A stretch of 64,000 nt of DNA, from assembly GCA_002420005.1 (NCBI GenBank), contig DIHE01000156.1:1-64000 (forward strand), given 5' to 3'. Under the pieces are notes generated by a model. The model made no database searches and was not told the DNA's origin. It saw nothing but the letters and a program-made list of their open reading frames with translations. The stretch comes from Holophagales bacterium UBA5704 (lineage in GTDB: Bacteria; Acidobacteriota; Thermoanaerobaculia; Multivoradales; UBA5704). Positions 15,198 to 22,696 of this stretch are shown here, in pieces. Every line of letters starts with the position of its first letter. Position 1 is the stretch's first letter. Made by a program: the position numbers and the translations under genes.

Positions 15198-16948
15198 AAC
15201 AGCACCGCCGCCGCCTTCCCCTCCTCTCTCTCGCCCTGGTCGTCGCAGCCTGCACGGGCGCTGCCGACGCCGCGCCGCGCATCGCCTCGCTCGTCCCCGG
15301 AACCGCCACCGGCACCTGGACCGTCCAGGTCACCGGCAAGGAGGCGCGCAAGCCGGAAACTCTCGCCTTTCAGGTGGACGGCCGTCCGCTGGCCGCGGAG
15401 GTCCAGGGCGCCGTGGAGGGCGACACCGTCCGTCTGCGGCTGGTCGATGTGCCGGCGGGCGCCCGCCGGTTGACGGTGGGCCTGCGGGGCAAGGAGGACA
15501 AGCCGCTCGCCGCCGTCGGCTTCGGCCCGGCGGCGAGCCCGTTCGCCGGCTGGACCGTCTACCACGTGATGGTCGAGATGTTCGCCGACGGCAATCCAGG
15601 CAACAACGGCGAGATCACCGGCTGGAAGCACCCCAACTACGCCGGGGGGGACCTGCAGGGCCTCCTGGCGCACGCACCCCACCTCCAGGACCTGGGGGTC
15701 GATGCCGTCTGGCTGAGCCCGATCTTTGCCGCCAAGACGTCGCATGGCTACGACGTCCTCAACTACTACCGGATCGGCGACGCCGTGGCCGTGCCGGGCG
15801 ACCCGCAGGCGTCGCTCGAGCTGTTCCGCCGGCTGGTGCAGGACCTCCATGGGCGGGGCATCAAGGTGGTGCTGGACCTGCCGCTCAACCATGCGGGCGC
15901 GGCGTACGACCGCAAGGCGGGAGATCCCGGCGGGCTCGATCCGCGCGCCACCGCGGCCCGGCAGGAGGCGGAGAAGCTTTGGGAGAGCTGGGGCAGCGGC
16001 TACCGCTACTGGGACTTCGGCCATGCGCCCACCCGCCGCTTTCTCAAGGACGCCGCCCTCTACTGGTTGCGCGACGAGGGCGTGGACGGCCTGCGCCTCG
16101 ACTACGTCCGCGGCGTGCCGCACGATTTCTGGGCCGAGCTGTACAAGGAGGTCAAGCAGGTCCGCCCCGACGCCTGGCTGGTGGGTGAGGCCTGGACGGA
16201 CGCCGCCGGAGAGGAGGCCAATGCCACCGACATCGCCACCTGGTTCGATCGGGTGGACGGAGGCCTCCAGTTCGACTCCCTCTTCGACTTCCCCCTCCAG
16301 ATGACCCTGACCTCCGTCTTCGCGCGCGGCAATCCGGCCACCGACCTGGAAGAGTGGCTCCAGCGCTGCGAGGCGATGTACGGGCCGGATGCGCTGCCGG
16401 CCCGCTTCCTCGACAACCACGACATGGCCCGCTTCCTCTCCTGGACCCAGGAGACCGACCGCCTGGTTGCGGCGGTCGGCTTCCTGGCCAGCCTGTCGGG
16501 ACCCGCCGTCCTCTTCTATGGCACGGAGACCGGCCTCTCGCACGGGGGACCCAAAGCCGGCTTCACCGATGCGGGGCGCATCCCGATGCCGTGGGACCGG
16601 CTGGACCAACCGCTGCTCGGGCGCCTCCGCGAGATCCTGCGGCTGCGCCGGGAGCATCCGGCGCTCGCGCACGGCGGGCGGCTGCCGCTGCTGGCGGATC
16701 GCGAGACACTCGTGATGGCCAAGGTGGTGAAGGAGGAGACGGTGCTGGTCGGGGTGAACCTCGGGGCGGCGCCGCGGAAGGTGGACCTCGATCTGGCCGG
16801 CCTGCTGCCGGCCGGGGCCGCGCCGCGATCCCTGCTCGGGGAGGCCCCGGCGGTCCTCGACGGCGGACGCCTCACCTGGACCCTGCCGCCACGGGGCACC
16901 TGGATGCTCTCGTTCTCCCACCTTCCCAAAACCGGCGAGAGGGAGTAA
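15194..16948 (+). CDS. Exported alpha-amylase-family glycosidase (GH13), likely lipoprotein
   Basis: 584 residues starting at the ATG that overlaps the kinase stop. The N-terminus is a signal peptide with a lipobox-like LVVAACTG, so it may be a lipid-anchored protein. An Ig-like N-terminal domain (about 25-110) precedes the GH13 barrel, as in cyclomaltodextrinase/neopullulanase relatives. Catalytic motifs are intact: LDLPLNH (region I), GLRLDYVRG (nucleophile Asp), LVGEAWTD (acid/base Glu) and FLDNHD (transition-state Asp). A C-terminal beta domain follows. It probably breaks alpha-glucans outside the inner membrane. Exact substrate is not determinable. Confidence 0.92.
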   Translation: MKQHRRRLPLLSLALVVAACTGAADAAPRIASLVPGTATGTWTVQVTGKEARKPETLAFQVDGRPLAAEVQGAVEGDTVRLRLVDVPAGARRLTVGLRGKEDKPLAAVGFGPAASPFAGWTVYHVMVEMFADGNPGNNGEITGWKHPNYAGGDLQGLLAHAPHLQDLGVDAVWLSPIFAAKTSHGYDVLNYYRIGDAVAVPGDPQASLELFRRLVQDLHGRGIKVVLDLPLNHAGAAYDRKAGDPGGLDPRATAARQEAEKLWESWGSGYRYWDFGHAPTRRFLKDAALYWLRDEGVDGLRLDYVRGVPHDFWAELYKEVKQVRPDAWLVGEAWTDAAGEEANATDIATWFDRVDGGLQFDSLFDFPLQMTLTSVFARGNPATDLEEWLQRCEAMYGPDALPARFLDNHDMARFLSWTQETDRLVAAVGFLASLSGPAVLFYGTETGLSHGGPKAGFTDAGRIPMPWDRLDQPLLGRLREILRLRREHPALAHGGRLPLLADRETLVMAKVVKEETVLVGVNLGAAPRKVDLDLAGLLPAGAAPRSLLGEAPAVLDGGRLTWTLPPRGTWMLSFSHLPKTGERE

Positions 16949-16988
16949 CATGCGAGATGCATGGTCTTTCTCCTATTATGAGTTTGCT

Positions 16989-17029
16989 CGACGGCGTCGG
17001 TGATCCCGCACCGGCGCCGTCGTTGTTTT
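16989..17029 (+). terminator. Intrinsic terminator after the GH13 gene
   Basis: CGACGGCG(T)CGGTG pairs with CACCGGCGCCGTCG around ATCCCG, followed by TTGTTTT. It lies about 40 bp after the stop. Confidence 0.75.
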
Positions 17030-17075
17030 CCACCCGACCTTGCCTCCCCCCTCAACGTCCGGGCCGCGGCATCCG

Positions 17076-17081
17076 TAGAAT
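17076..17081 (+). promoter_or_regulatory. -10-like box (TAGAAT), near-leaderless start
   Basis: TAGAAT ends 10 bp before the ATG at 17092, and no ribosome site is visible in front of that ATG; transcription would begin a few bases before the start codon. Confidence 0.35.
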
Positions 17082-17091
17082 CTGTTTGGTG

Positions 17092-18372
17092 ATGCCCATG
17101 CCCGATCTGAAACAGACCCTGCGCCGTACCCTGCTCCTCCTCCTTCCCGTTCTCTTGTTCCTCGCCGCCATCGGCGCTTCCGGCCAGATCCCGACGGATC
17201 GCCGGGTCACCGCCCGCCTGCTGGTGCGGATCGCCTCCGGCGCCTCGCACCGGCTGCTCCAGGCAAGCCAGGCGCGGCCTCCCGGTCTCGATGCCCGTGC
17301 GGTGGCGTTCCAACAGGCGCTCCTGCGAATGGATGCCCAGCTCCAGCAGGTCGCGGCGGGCCTGCGCACCCGCGATCTCGCGTTCTTCCAGGCCTTGCGC
17401 AACGGAACGGCTGCGCTCGCCGAGCTGCAGGTGTCCTGGTCGCTGACCGGCCGGCGCGATGCAGCGATCGAGCAGGACCTCACGACGCTCGCCGTGTCCT
17501 ACGACCGGTTGCGCGACCGGTACGGCCCGGAGTGGCTGCGCTATCAGACCGGACAGCCGCTCAACGACGACGAACGGATCCGCTTTGCGCGGATGCGCGG
17601 GGAGCAGTCCTTCCTCGCCGGCCGGCTCGAAGTGCTGCGCGATCAGGCGGAGCAAGCGGGGGACCGGGCGACCGCCGAGGAGCTGCAGCTCCTCGTCTTG
17701 CAGGCGCGCGGGATCGCGACGGCACCGCCGACACTCGGCGACTATCTCGACGCCTCCGTCGCCGCCGATGCGATCCGCGGTGGCTGGTACGCCGCCCGCA
17801 GCGGGCATGGCGTGGACGAGGAAGAGTGGGCCGAAGCCGATCAGGTGGTCTCCGACATCACCACCGACAACCGGGTGGGCTTCGTGTTCAGCACCGACCT
17901 GAGCTCGGTGCGCGACTGGAGCTTCGTTGACGAAGAGACCGAGGTCCCGGAGGAGATCGCCCAGGCGGCGGAGGCGGTTTCCCAGGTGCCCGAGCTGGAA
18001 CCCGGCCAGATCCTGGAGCTGGCCGAAGAGCCGGACGAGTCCGACCTGCCGCCCTTGCCGGATGACGACCCGGACGCCGAGGAGCAGCTCCCGGCCGAGG
18101 AGATCCCGGGCGACGAGGCGATCGAGGAAGAGGATCTGAGCGCGGACGCGGCCTCGGACGAGGAGGCTCCGAAAGACTGTGCTCCCGAAGACCTCGCCTG
18201 CGAGGAGGAGGCCGGCCCCGCCGCCCAGCCGCCCCTCCCGGCGCCCTCCCCCCAACCGGGAGAGGCGGCGCCGGCTCCCCCGGCCGACGGGGCGAAAGCC
18301 CCGGTGCCTCCGGCCCCTCCGGCTCCGGCGCCACCCCCGGCGGCCCCCCCCGGCGGCTGTCCGATCGGCTAA
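17092..18372 (+). CDS. Exported acidic, proline-rich protein of unknown function
   Basis: 426 residues. A basic N-terminus and a strong hydrophobic segment (LLLLLPVLLFLAAIGASG) predict secretion or a membrane anchor. Residues about 40-220 are helical with many Gln/Arg/Ala (LLRMDAQLQQVAAGLRTRD, LRYQTGQPLNDDERIRF). The last third is strongly acidic (EEQLPAEEIPGDEAIEEEDL) and then Pro/Ala-rich, with paired cysteines (DCAPEDLACEE) and a terminal GGCPIG. Start codon is uncertain (ATG 17092, ATG 17098 or GTG 17089). No family recognised; a cell-surface or periplasmic structural role is only a guess. Confidence 0.7.
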   Translation: MPMPDLKQTLRRTLLLLLPVLLFLAAIGASGQIPTDRRVTARLLVRIASGASHRLLQASQARPPGLDARAVAFQQALLRMDAQLQQVAAGLRTRDLAFFQALRNGTAALAELQVSWSLTGRRDAAIEQDLTTLAVSYDRLRDRYGPEWLRYQTGQPLNDDERIRFARMRGEQSFLAGRLEVLRDQAEQAGDRATAEELQLLVLQARGIATAPPTLGDYLDASVAADAIRGGWYAARSGHGVDEEEWAEADQVVSDITTDNRVGFVFSTDLSSVRDWSFVDEETEVPEEIAQAAEAVSQVPELEPGQILELAEEPDESDLPPLPDDDPDAEEQLPAEEIPGDEAIEEEDLSADAASDEEAPKDCAPEDLACEEEAGPAAQPPLPAPSPQPGEAAPAPPADGAKAPVPPAPPAPAPPPAAPPGGCPIG

Positions 18373-18423
18373 GATCCCTCCTTCGCCGCCGTTCCCCTCG
18401 GGACGGCGAGGAGGAGAGAGGTC

Positions 18424-19404
18424 ATGGGTCTTCTGAGCGGTACCGTCAGCGTCACCCGGTTCAACGTCGTCGTCCCCCCCGAAGGCCCCGATTTCGACCG
18501 GATCCAGTTCTGGGCCATCGATCCAAGCTCCGAGGTGCGCGAGCGCATCGGCACCGTCCCGTTCGAGATCGACGCCCCCTATGAGGTGGGCCAGGGTCGG
18601 TACGCCTTCCGGGTGCGGATCGACCGCATCCGGCCGGACGGCACGGCGCTCAAGGAGCGGTTGAAGGAGCTGATCAAGGCGGAGATGGAGGCGACCGGCC
18701 GTCCCTTCGTCGGCTCCAAGACCCGCAAGAAGCTGCGCGAGCTGGCGGAGGCGGAGCTGTGCGCCCGCCAGGCGCCGCGCACCCGCATCCTCGAGTGCTG
18801 TATCGACGGCCCCCTCCTCTGGGTCGCCAGCACCGCCAAGTCGCACCTCGGCACCGTCCTCACCCTGCTGCGCCAGGCCGGCGTCGAGGCCGACTTCAAG
18901 GCGCCCTGGCTCGACGAAGCGCCCGAAACCGACGAGGCGAGCGACATCGTGATCCCCAAGGAGCCCGGCGAATCGGTCCTCGGCTGCCGCTTCGTCAAGG
19001 CGCTCCTGGAGGAGCCCGAGGTGATGGTGGAGCCCGAGACGGGCAGCGTCCGCCTCGCCACGCGCGAAGCGAAGGTCTCGCTGACCGGCGCGGTGCTCAA
19101 CGAGCTGTTCCACTATCTGGAGGCCGGAGCCGAGATCCTCTCGGCCAAGATCCACGTCGGGCCGCACCTGATGCGCTTCGACGCCCTCTCCTACCGCATC
19201 AACGGCCTCAAGCTGGAACCGGTGCGCAACGAGCATTGGACGGTCGACCTCGACCAGCGCCTGGAGCAGATCGCCGCCGTCTTCGAGGTGCTCGACGGGA
19301 AATACGCGGCCCTCAAGGACCGGCTGAACAGCCCGGCCCCGCCGCCGGAGACCGCGGAGGCTCCGGAGGCGGTGGAGCCGGGGGAAGCAGGGGAACCTTT
19401 CTGA
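18424..19404 (+). CDS. rdgC: RdgC-like recombination-associated protein
   Basis: 326 residues; ATG at 18424 after GAGGAGAGAGGTC. Resembles the RdgC family in order and key parts: the N-terminal SGTVSVTRFNV strand, ERLKELIKAEMEATGRPF and the basic VGSKTRKKLRELAEAEL, which match the conserved KxxKxxLKxE block, then FALID-like CIDGPLLWVASTAKS. RdgC forms a ring around DNA and restrains RecA-dependent exchange. The family is common in proteobacteria and rarer elsewhere, so sequence is diverged here. A Pro/Glu-rich tail of about 25 residues is extra. Confidence 0.7.
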   Translation: MGLLSGTVSVTRFNVVVPPEGPDFDRIQFWAIDPSSEVRERIGTVPFEIDAPYEVGQGRYAFRVRIDRIRPDGTALKERLKELIKAEMEATGRPFVGSKTRKKLRELAEAELCARQAPRTRILECCIDGPLLWVASTAKSHLGTVLTLLRQAGVEADFKAPWLDEAPETDEASDIVIPKEPGESVLGCRFVKALLEEPEVMVEPETGSVRLATREAKVSLTGAVLNELFHYLEAGAEILSAKIHVGPHLMRFDALSYRINGLKLEPVRNEHWTVDLDQRLEQIAAVFEVLDGKYAALKDRLNSPAPPPETAEAPEAVEPGEAGEPF

Positions 19405-19426
19405 CAAGGGGGAGACCCGCCACGCC

Positions 19427-20149
19427 ATGACGCCCACCCTCCGCCTCTTCCTCGCCCGCCATGGCGAGACCCCCGGCAACCGCGAGATGCGCTATCTCGG
19501 TGCGGCCGACGAGCCTCTATCCGCGACCGGCGAAAGCCAGGCCGACGGACTGGCTGCGGCTCTCGGGTCGTTGCCGATCGCCGCGATCTATGCGAGCCCG
19601 CGGCGCCGCACGATGGAGACCGGCCGGCGGATCGCCGCGGTCCTCGGTCTCGACCTCCAGATGGAAGAGCGGCTGCGCGAGCAGTGCTTCGGGGAGTGGG
19701 AGGGAAAGACGCGGCCGGAGGTGCTGGCGAACGATCGCGAGGCGCTCCTCGCCTGGGAGGCCGACCTGAGCCTCGCTCCGCCCGGGGGGGACTCCCTCAA
19801 CGTGGTGCAGGAGCGGGTCGTCGCGTTCGTCGAGGAGATGCGGCGGGACCTTCCGGGGGCCTGGGTGGCGCTGGTCAGCCATGTCGGCCCGATCAAAGCC
19901 CTCCTCTGTGCCGCCCTCGGCGTGCCGCTCGCCGCCGCCCGCCGCCTGTTCCTCGACCCCGGGACGCTCACCGTCGTCGATTGGGGGGAACGTCCGGTGG
20001 TGCGGCTGTTCAACGCCCACGGGCATCTGGGCTGGGGGGAGGCGCGCTGGATGCGCGAAGGCTCACCCCCGGCCGTCACCACGGCTCACGGGGCCTCCGG
20101 CCGCGATGGTGCGAGGACCAGGTCGAGCAGCGCTTTCACCGAGCGGTGA
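19427..20149 (+). CDS. Histidine phosphatase family protein (phosphoglycerate mutase-like)
   Basis: 240 residues. The RHG motif (LARHGETPGN) carries the phospho-accepting His, YASPRRRTMETG is the second block, and VSHVGPIKALL has the second catalytic His. The length and the EQCFGEWEG segment place it in the broad CobC/GpmB/phosphatase group; the substrate cannot be named. The last ~20 codons overlap the convergent regulator gene by 64 bp, and the C-terminal residues past WMREGSPPAV look non-conserved, which suggests that an original stop was lost. Confidence 0.85.
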   Translation: MTPTLRLFLARHGETPGNREMRYLGAADEPLSATGESQADGLAAALGSLPIAAIYASPRRRTMETGRRIAAVLGLDLQMEERLREQCFGEWEGKTRPEVLANDREALLAWEADLSLAPPGGDSLNVVQERVVAFVEEMRRDLPGAWVALVSHVGPIKALLCAALGVPLAAARRLFLDPGTLTVVDWGERPVVRLFNAHGHLGWGEARWMREGSPPAVTTAHGASGRDGARTRSSSAFTER

Positions 20150-20409
20150 CGCTCGATCGGGTGGCGCAAGGGCAGCTCGAAGCGCACCGCATACCGGTTG
20201 CGCCGCCCTTCCTTGGTGACCGCCAGATAGCCCTCCCCCTCCAGGTCGGTGACGATCCGCTGCACCGCCCGCTCGGTGATGCCGACGCGCTGCGCCACGT
20301 CGCGCAGGCGGACGTCCGGATCGAGAGCGATACAGAAAAGGACGTGGGAATGGTTGGTCAGGAACGTCCACCCCCCGCCGTTCGACCGTTTGAGATCTGC
20401 CTCGTTCAT
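20086..20409 (-). CDS. Winged-helix transcriptional regulator
   Basis: 107 residues. After a short N-terminus, LFCIALDPDVRLRDVAQRVG followed by ITERAVQRIVTDLEGEGYL is a helix-turn-helix with the wing KEGRRNRYAVR, typical of MarR/ArsR-like DNA-binding proteins (the TrmB/IclR group is another option). It has no ligand domain, so it probably acts as a small dimer. The ATG at 20409 lies six bases after a TGTAAT -10-like box, and a perfect 18-bp palindrome sits just upstream, so it probably represses itself. Its 3' end overlaps the histidine phosphatase gene on the other strand. Confidence 0.85.
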   Translation of the reverse strand: MNEADLKRSNGGGWTFLTNHSHVLFCIALDPDVRLRDVAQRVGITERAVQRIVTDLEGEGYLAVTKEGRRNRYAVRFELPLRHPIERHRSVKALLDLVLAPSRPEAP

Positions 20410-20415
20410 GCATCC

Positions 20416-20444
20416 ATTACAGTCGATTCCGTTCCGGAACGGAA
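20416..20444 (-). promoter_or_regulatory. Promoter and palindromic operator of the winged-helix gene
   Basis: Reading leftward, TTCCGTTCCGGAACGGAA (20427-20444) is a perfect 18-bp palindrome and is followed by TGTAAT (20416-20421), a -10-like box 6 bp before the start codon. An operator between -35 and -10 is the classic autorepressor arrangement. Confidence 0.6.
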
Positions 20445-20557
20445 GGTCCTGTGAACGATCCGGCCGGAGAGGATAAACATTCGGCCGGGGTGCTCCGTAT
20501 ATGAAGACGGAGACAGACGAACGAACACGCTCTCCTCAGAAACCTCCCTCCTCCGAA

Positions 20558-20587
20558 AACCCCGCCTGCCGGCGGGGTCTTTTTTTG
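20558..20587 (-). terminator. Intrinsic terminator of the sigma/anti-sigma operon
   Basis: ACCCCGCC-TGCC-GGCGGGGT forms a strong stem with T runs on both sides, so it can work in both directions. It lies right after the stop codon of the metal-sensor-like gene. Confidence 0.85.
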
Positions 20588-20589
20588 CC

Positions 20590-21201
20590 TCAACGCCAGC
20601 GCGGGCGCCGCGGTTGCCAGGGCGGCGGCCGGCGCCCCGGCGGCTCGCCACCCGCCCCCGGTGGGGCGAGACGGGAGATGACGTCGAGGAACAGGCGTTC
20701 CTGCGCCGGATCCAGGACCTCTCGGGTGGCGAGGACATTTCTGGCCATCGCCTGCTGCAGGCCCATATGGGTGCGGCCGGAGGCCTGGGTCAGCTCTTCG
20801 ATCCGCGCCCGGTCGGGCGTCTCCGCCGTCAGCTCGCGGCGCAGCGCACGGAAGACCTCCGCCTGCTCGGTGCGCAGACGAACCGTCTCGGTGTAGAAGC
20901 GGGTCTGGATCTCCAGGAAGCGGCGCCGCGGCTCCCCTTCGAGACCCAGGCGGTCGGCGAGCCGGGCCGCGCGCGGCGGCTCCCGGCCTTCGAGGGGGGG
21001 GCCACCCGGTTGCGGCTCCGCCTCTGGCGGGGGCGCGGCGTCCGGACCCGGGCGCTCCGGGTGCGGACGCTGCGGCTCCTGGACCGGCACCGGTCCCGGC
21101 TCTTGCGGAGGTGGCGTGCGGCGCACGGCCAGAGTCGCCAGAATACCGAGGTTCACGCCGACGGACAACAGGAGGGCGAGGGCGAGACCCCAGCGTCTCA
21201 C
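20590..21201 (-). CDS. Periplasmic heavy-metal-sensor-like (CnrX/Spy-type) protein
   Basis: 203 residues from a GTG that overlaps the anti-sigma stop (GTGA, 21198-21201). An N-terminal signal anchor (WGLALALLLSVGVNLGILATLAV) is followed by a Pro-rich linker and a helical domain: ARLADRLGLEGEPRRRFLEI, the long helix ETVRLRTEQAEVFRALRREL, and ATREVLDPAQERLFLDVI. This is the Metal_resist/LTXXQ-like hairpin used by CnrX, ZraP and Spy. The C-terminus is Pro/Arg/Trp-rich. As third gene of an ECF operon it may be the periplasmic sensor that controls the anti-sigma factor. No clear metal ligands beyond the fold. Confidence 0.75.
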   Translation of the reverse strand: MRRWGLALALLLSVGVNLGILATLAVRRTPPPQEPGPVPVQEPQRPHPERPGPDAAPPPEAEPQPGGPPLEGREPPRAARLADRLGLEGEPRRRFLEIQTRFYTETVRLRTEQAEVFRALRRELTAETPDRARIEELTQASGRTHMGLQQAMARNVLATREVLDPAQERLFLDVISRLAPPGAGGEPPGRRPPPWQPRRPRWR

Positions 21202-21728
21202 AGCGCGTCCCCTCCGCCACCGGTGGAGGCCGGCGTGTCTTCCGTCAGGCCGGACTCGGCGGTCTCGTCGAGGGCGGCCCAGTAGCTGCCGGCGAGCGAA
21301 TCGTCGAGCAGAGAGGAGGCGAAGTCGTCCGCGGTGGCGACGGAGGCCGGCTCTTCCTGGGCCTGGGCCGCCACCGGCGGCTCCGCCGGTACGGGCTCGC
21401 CGGTGGTCCATCGGCCGGCGCCGGCTCCCAGGAGGATACCGAGGGCGAGGGCCGCCGCCGCGGCGCCCCGCACCCAGGCCGGTGCCGTCGCCCAGGAGAT
21501 CGCACGGCCCTTCTCCTCCCGGGCGCGCGCGGCGACCCGCACGGCGAAGCCGAGGGGGACAGGGGCGGCCGGCGGCAGCTCCAGCCCGTCCCAGGTCGCC
21601 CGCAGCCGGGCCAGAGCGGCGGCGAGCTCGGGCTCGCGCTCCAGCCGGGCGCGCAGCGCAGAGGCCCGGTCGGACGGCAGCTCTCCATGGAGGAGGCGCA
21701 TCAGTTCCATCTCCGTCACGCGATTCAT
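21198..21728 (-). CDS. Membrane-anchored anti-sigma-factor-like protein
   Basis: 176 residues. The cytosolic N-terminus (MELMRLLHGELPSDRASALRARLEREPEL) resembles the anti-sigma helical region of the zinc-free type, followed by a single membrane span (GAAAAALALGILLGAGAG near residues 88-105) and an acidic periplasmic tail. It overlaps the sigma gene in ATGA (21725-21728) and the sensor gene in GTGA, so the three are translationally coupled. It most likely holds the sigma factor at the membrane. Confidence 0.8.
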   Translation of the reverse strand: MNRVTEMELMRLLHGELPSDRASALRARLEREPELAAALARLRATWDGLELPPAAPVPLGFAVRVAARAREEKGRAISWATAPAWVRGAAAAALALGILLGAGAGRWTTGEPVPAEPPVAAQAQEEPASVATADDFASSLLDDSLAGSYWAALDETAESGLTEDTPASTGGGGDAL

Positions 21729-22354
21729 CGTAGACCCTCTTTCCGTGGAACCCGCGAAGCGTTCATTTCCTGCGCACCCTCGACCCGCCGCATGGCGCGA
21801 AACAACCGGCTCTCCACCGCCCCTTCGGTGATCCCGAGCACCTCGGCGATCTGGCGGTAGGACAGCCCCTCGAAACGGGCGAGCACCAGGACGGCGCGCT
21901 GCCCGGCCGGCAGCTTCTCGATCGCCTTCCGGGTGGCCTGCCAGCGGCGGCGCGCCTCCAGAGTGGCGGCCGGATCGGCGCCGCGATCGGGAGGATCGAA
22001 GGAGACGCCGCCGTCCTCCTCGTCGGCCGGATCGGAGAAACGCAGGAAGCGCACGAGCCGGCGGCGGCGGAGCTTGTTCAGGCAGTGATTGACCGCGATA
22101 CGGTACAGCCAGGTATAGACCTGGCCCTGGGGGCGCAGCTCAGCGGCCTTGCGAAAGGCTTTGAGGAAGACGTCCTGGGCGGCGTCGCGCGCCTCCTCCG
22201 CGTCGCCGAGGAGGCGTTCGCACAGGCGCAGCAGCCGCTCCTGGTGGATGTCCACCAGAACCGTGAAGGCATCCGTCTCTCCGGCGGCCACCCGGGCCAG
22301 CAGTGCCCAACCGGGATCGGCCGTGGCCGGCTGCCCGAAGGTTTGAGTCCCCAC
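21725..22354 (-). CDS. ECF-type RNA polymerase sigma factor
   Basis: 209 residues. Region 2: LVDIHQERLLRLCERLLGDA, EEARDAAQDVFLKAFRK and YTWLYRIAVNHCLNKLRRRR. Region 4: AIEKLPAGQRAVLVLARFEG and the helix-turn-helix LSYRQIAEVLGITEGAVESRLFRA. First gene of a three-gene overlapping operon with its anti-sigma factor and a metal-sensor-like protein, and ending in a strong terminator. It probably serves an envelope or metal stress response. Confidence 0.93.
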   Translation of the reverse strand: MGTQTFGQPATADPGWALLARVAAGETDAFTVLVDIHQERLLRLCERLLGDAEEARDAAQDVFLKAFRKAAELRPQGQVYTWLYRIAVNHCLNKLRRRRLVRFLRFSDPADEEDGGVSFDPPDRGADPAATLEARRRWQATRKAIEKLPAGQRAVLVLARFEGLSYRQIAEVLGITEGAVESRLFRAMRRVEGAQEMNASRVPRKEGLR

Positions 22355-22396
22355 TCCGTCTCCTGGAACCCGCGGGAGCGGCCGTTCCTGCGGGTC

Positions 22397-22660
22397 TCAG
22401 ACCGGCGGCGTGCCGGGTCGGGAGGCATGGCGCAGGCAGAGGCGCCGCAGGGTGGCGAGCGTCCAGACGTCGCGGCTTTCGAGCTGGTCCCAGCGGTAGG
22501 TGAGAAGGAGGAGGAGCTCGCGGAGCACCATCTCCGCCTCCACCTGGGGGAGCTGGTGGTTGGCGAGAACGGCCTCCACCTCCGGGGCGAGCCGGTGGAG
22601 GAACTGAGTGATCGATTCCGGCGCCTGGTCGGCCCGGATGTCGAGAGTCGGGTGCCCCAT
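22397..22660 (-). CDS. Small sigma-region-2-like protein
   Basis: 87 residues from the ATG at 22660. LLLLLTYRWDQLESRDVWTL followed by ATLRRLCLRHASR resembles the end of sigma-70 region 2 (compare the normal pattern LxYxWxxIxxxxAWLxxxxRNxCL). The upstream core-binding helix is weak and region 4 is missing. It could be a remnant of an ECF factor or a stand-alone small regulator. It starts head-to-head with the LuxE-like gene, 36 bp apart. Confidence 0.5.
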   Translation of the reverse strand: MGHPTLDIRADQAPESITQFLHRLAPEVEAVLANHQLPQVEAEMVLRELLLLLTYRWDQLESRDVWTLATLRRLCLRHASRPGTPPV

Positions 22661-22696
22661 ATGGTCTTCGCGCGCGTTTCGCACCGGTACGGTAGC

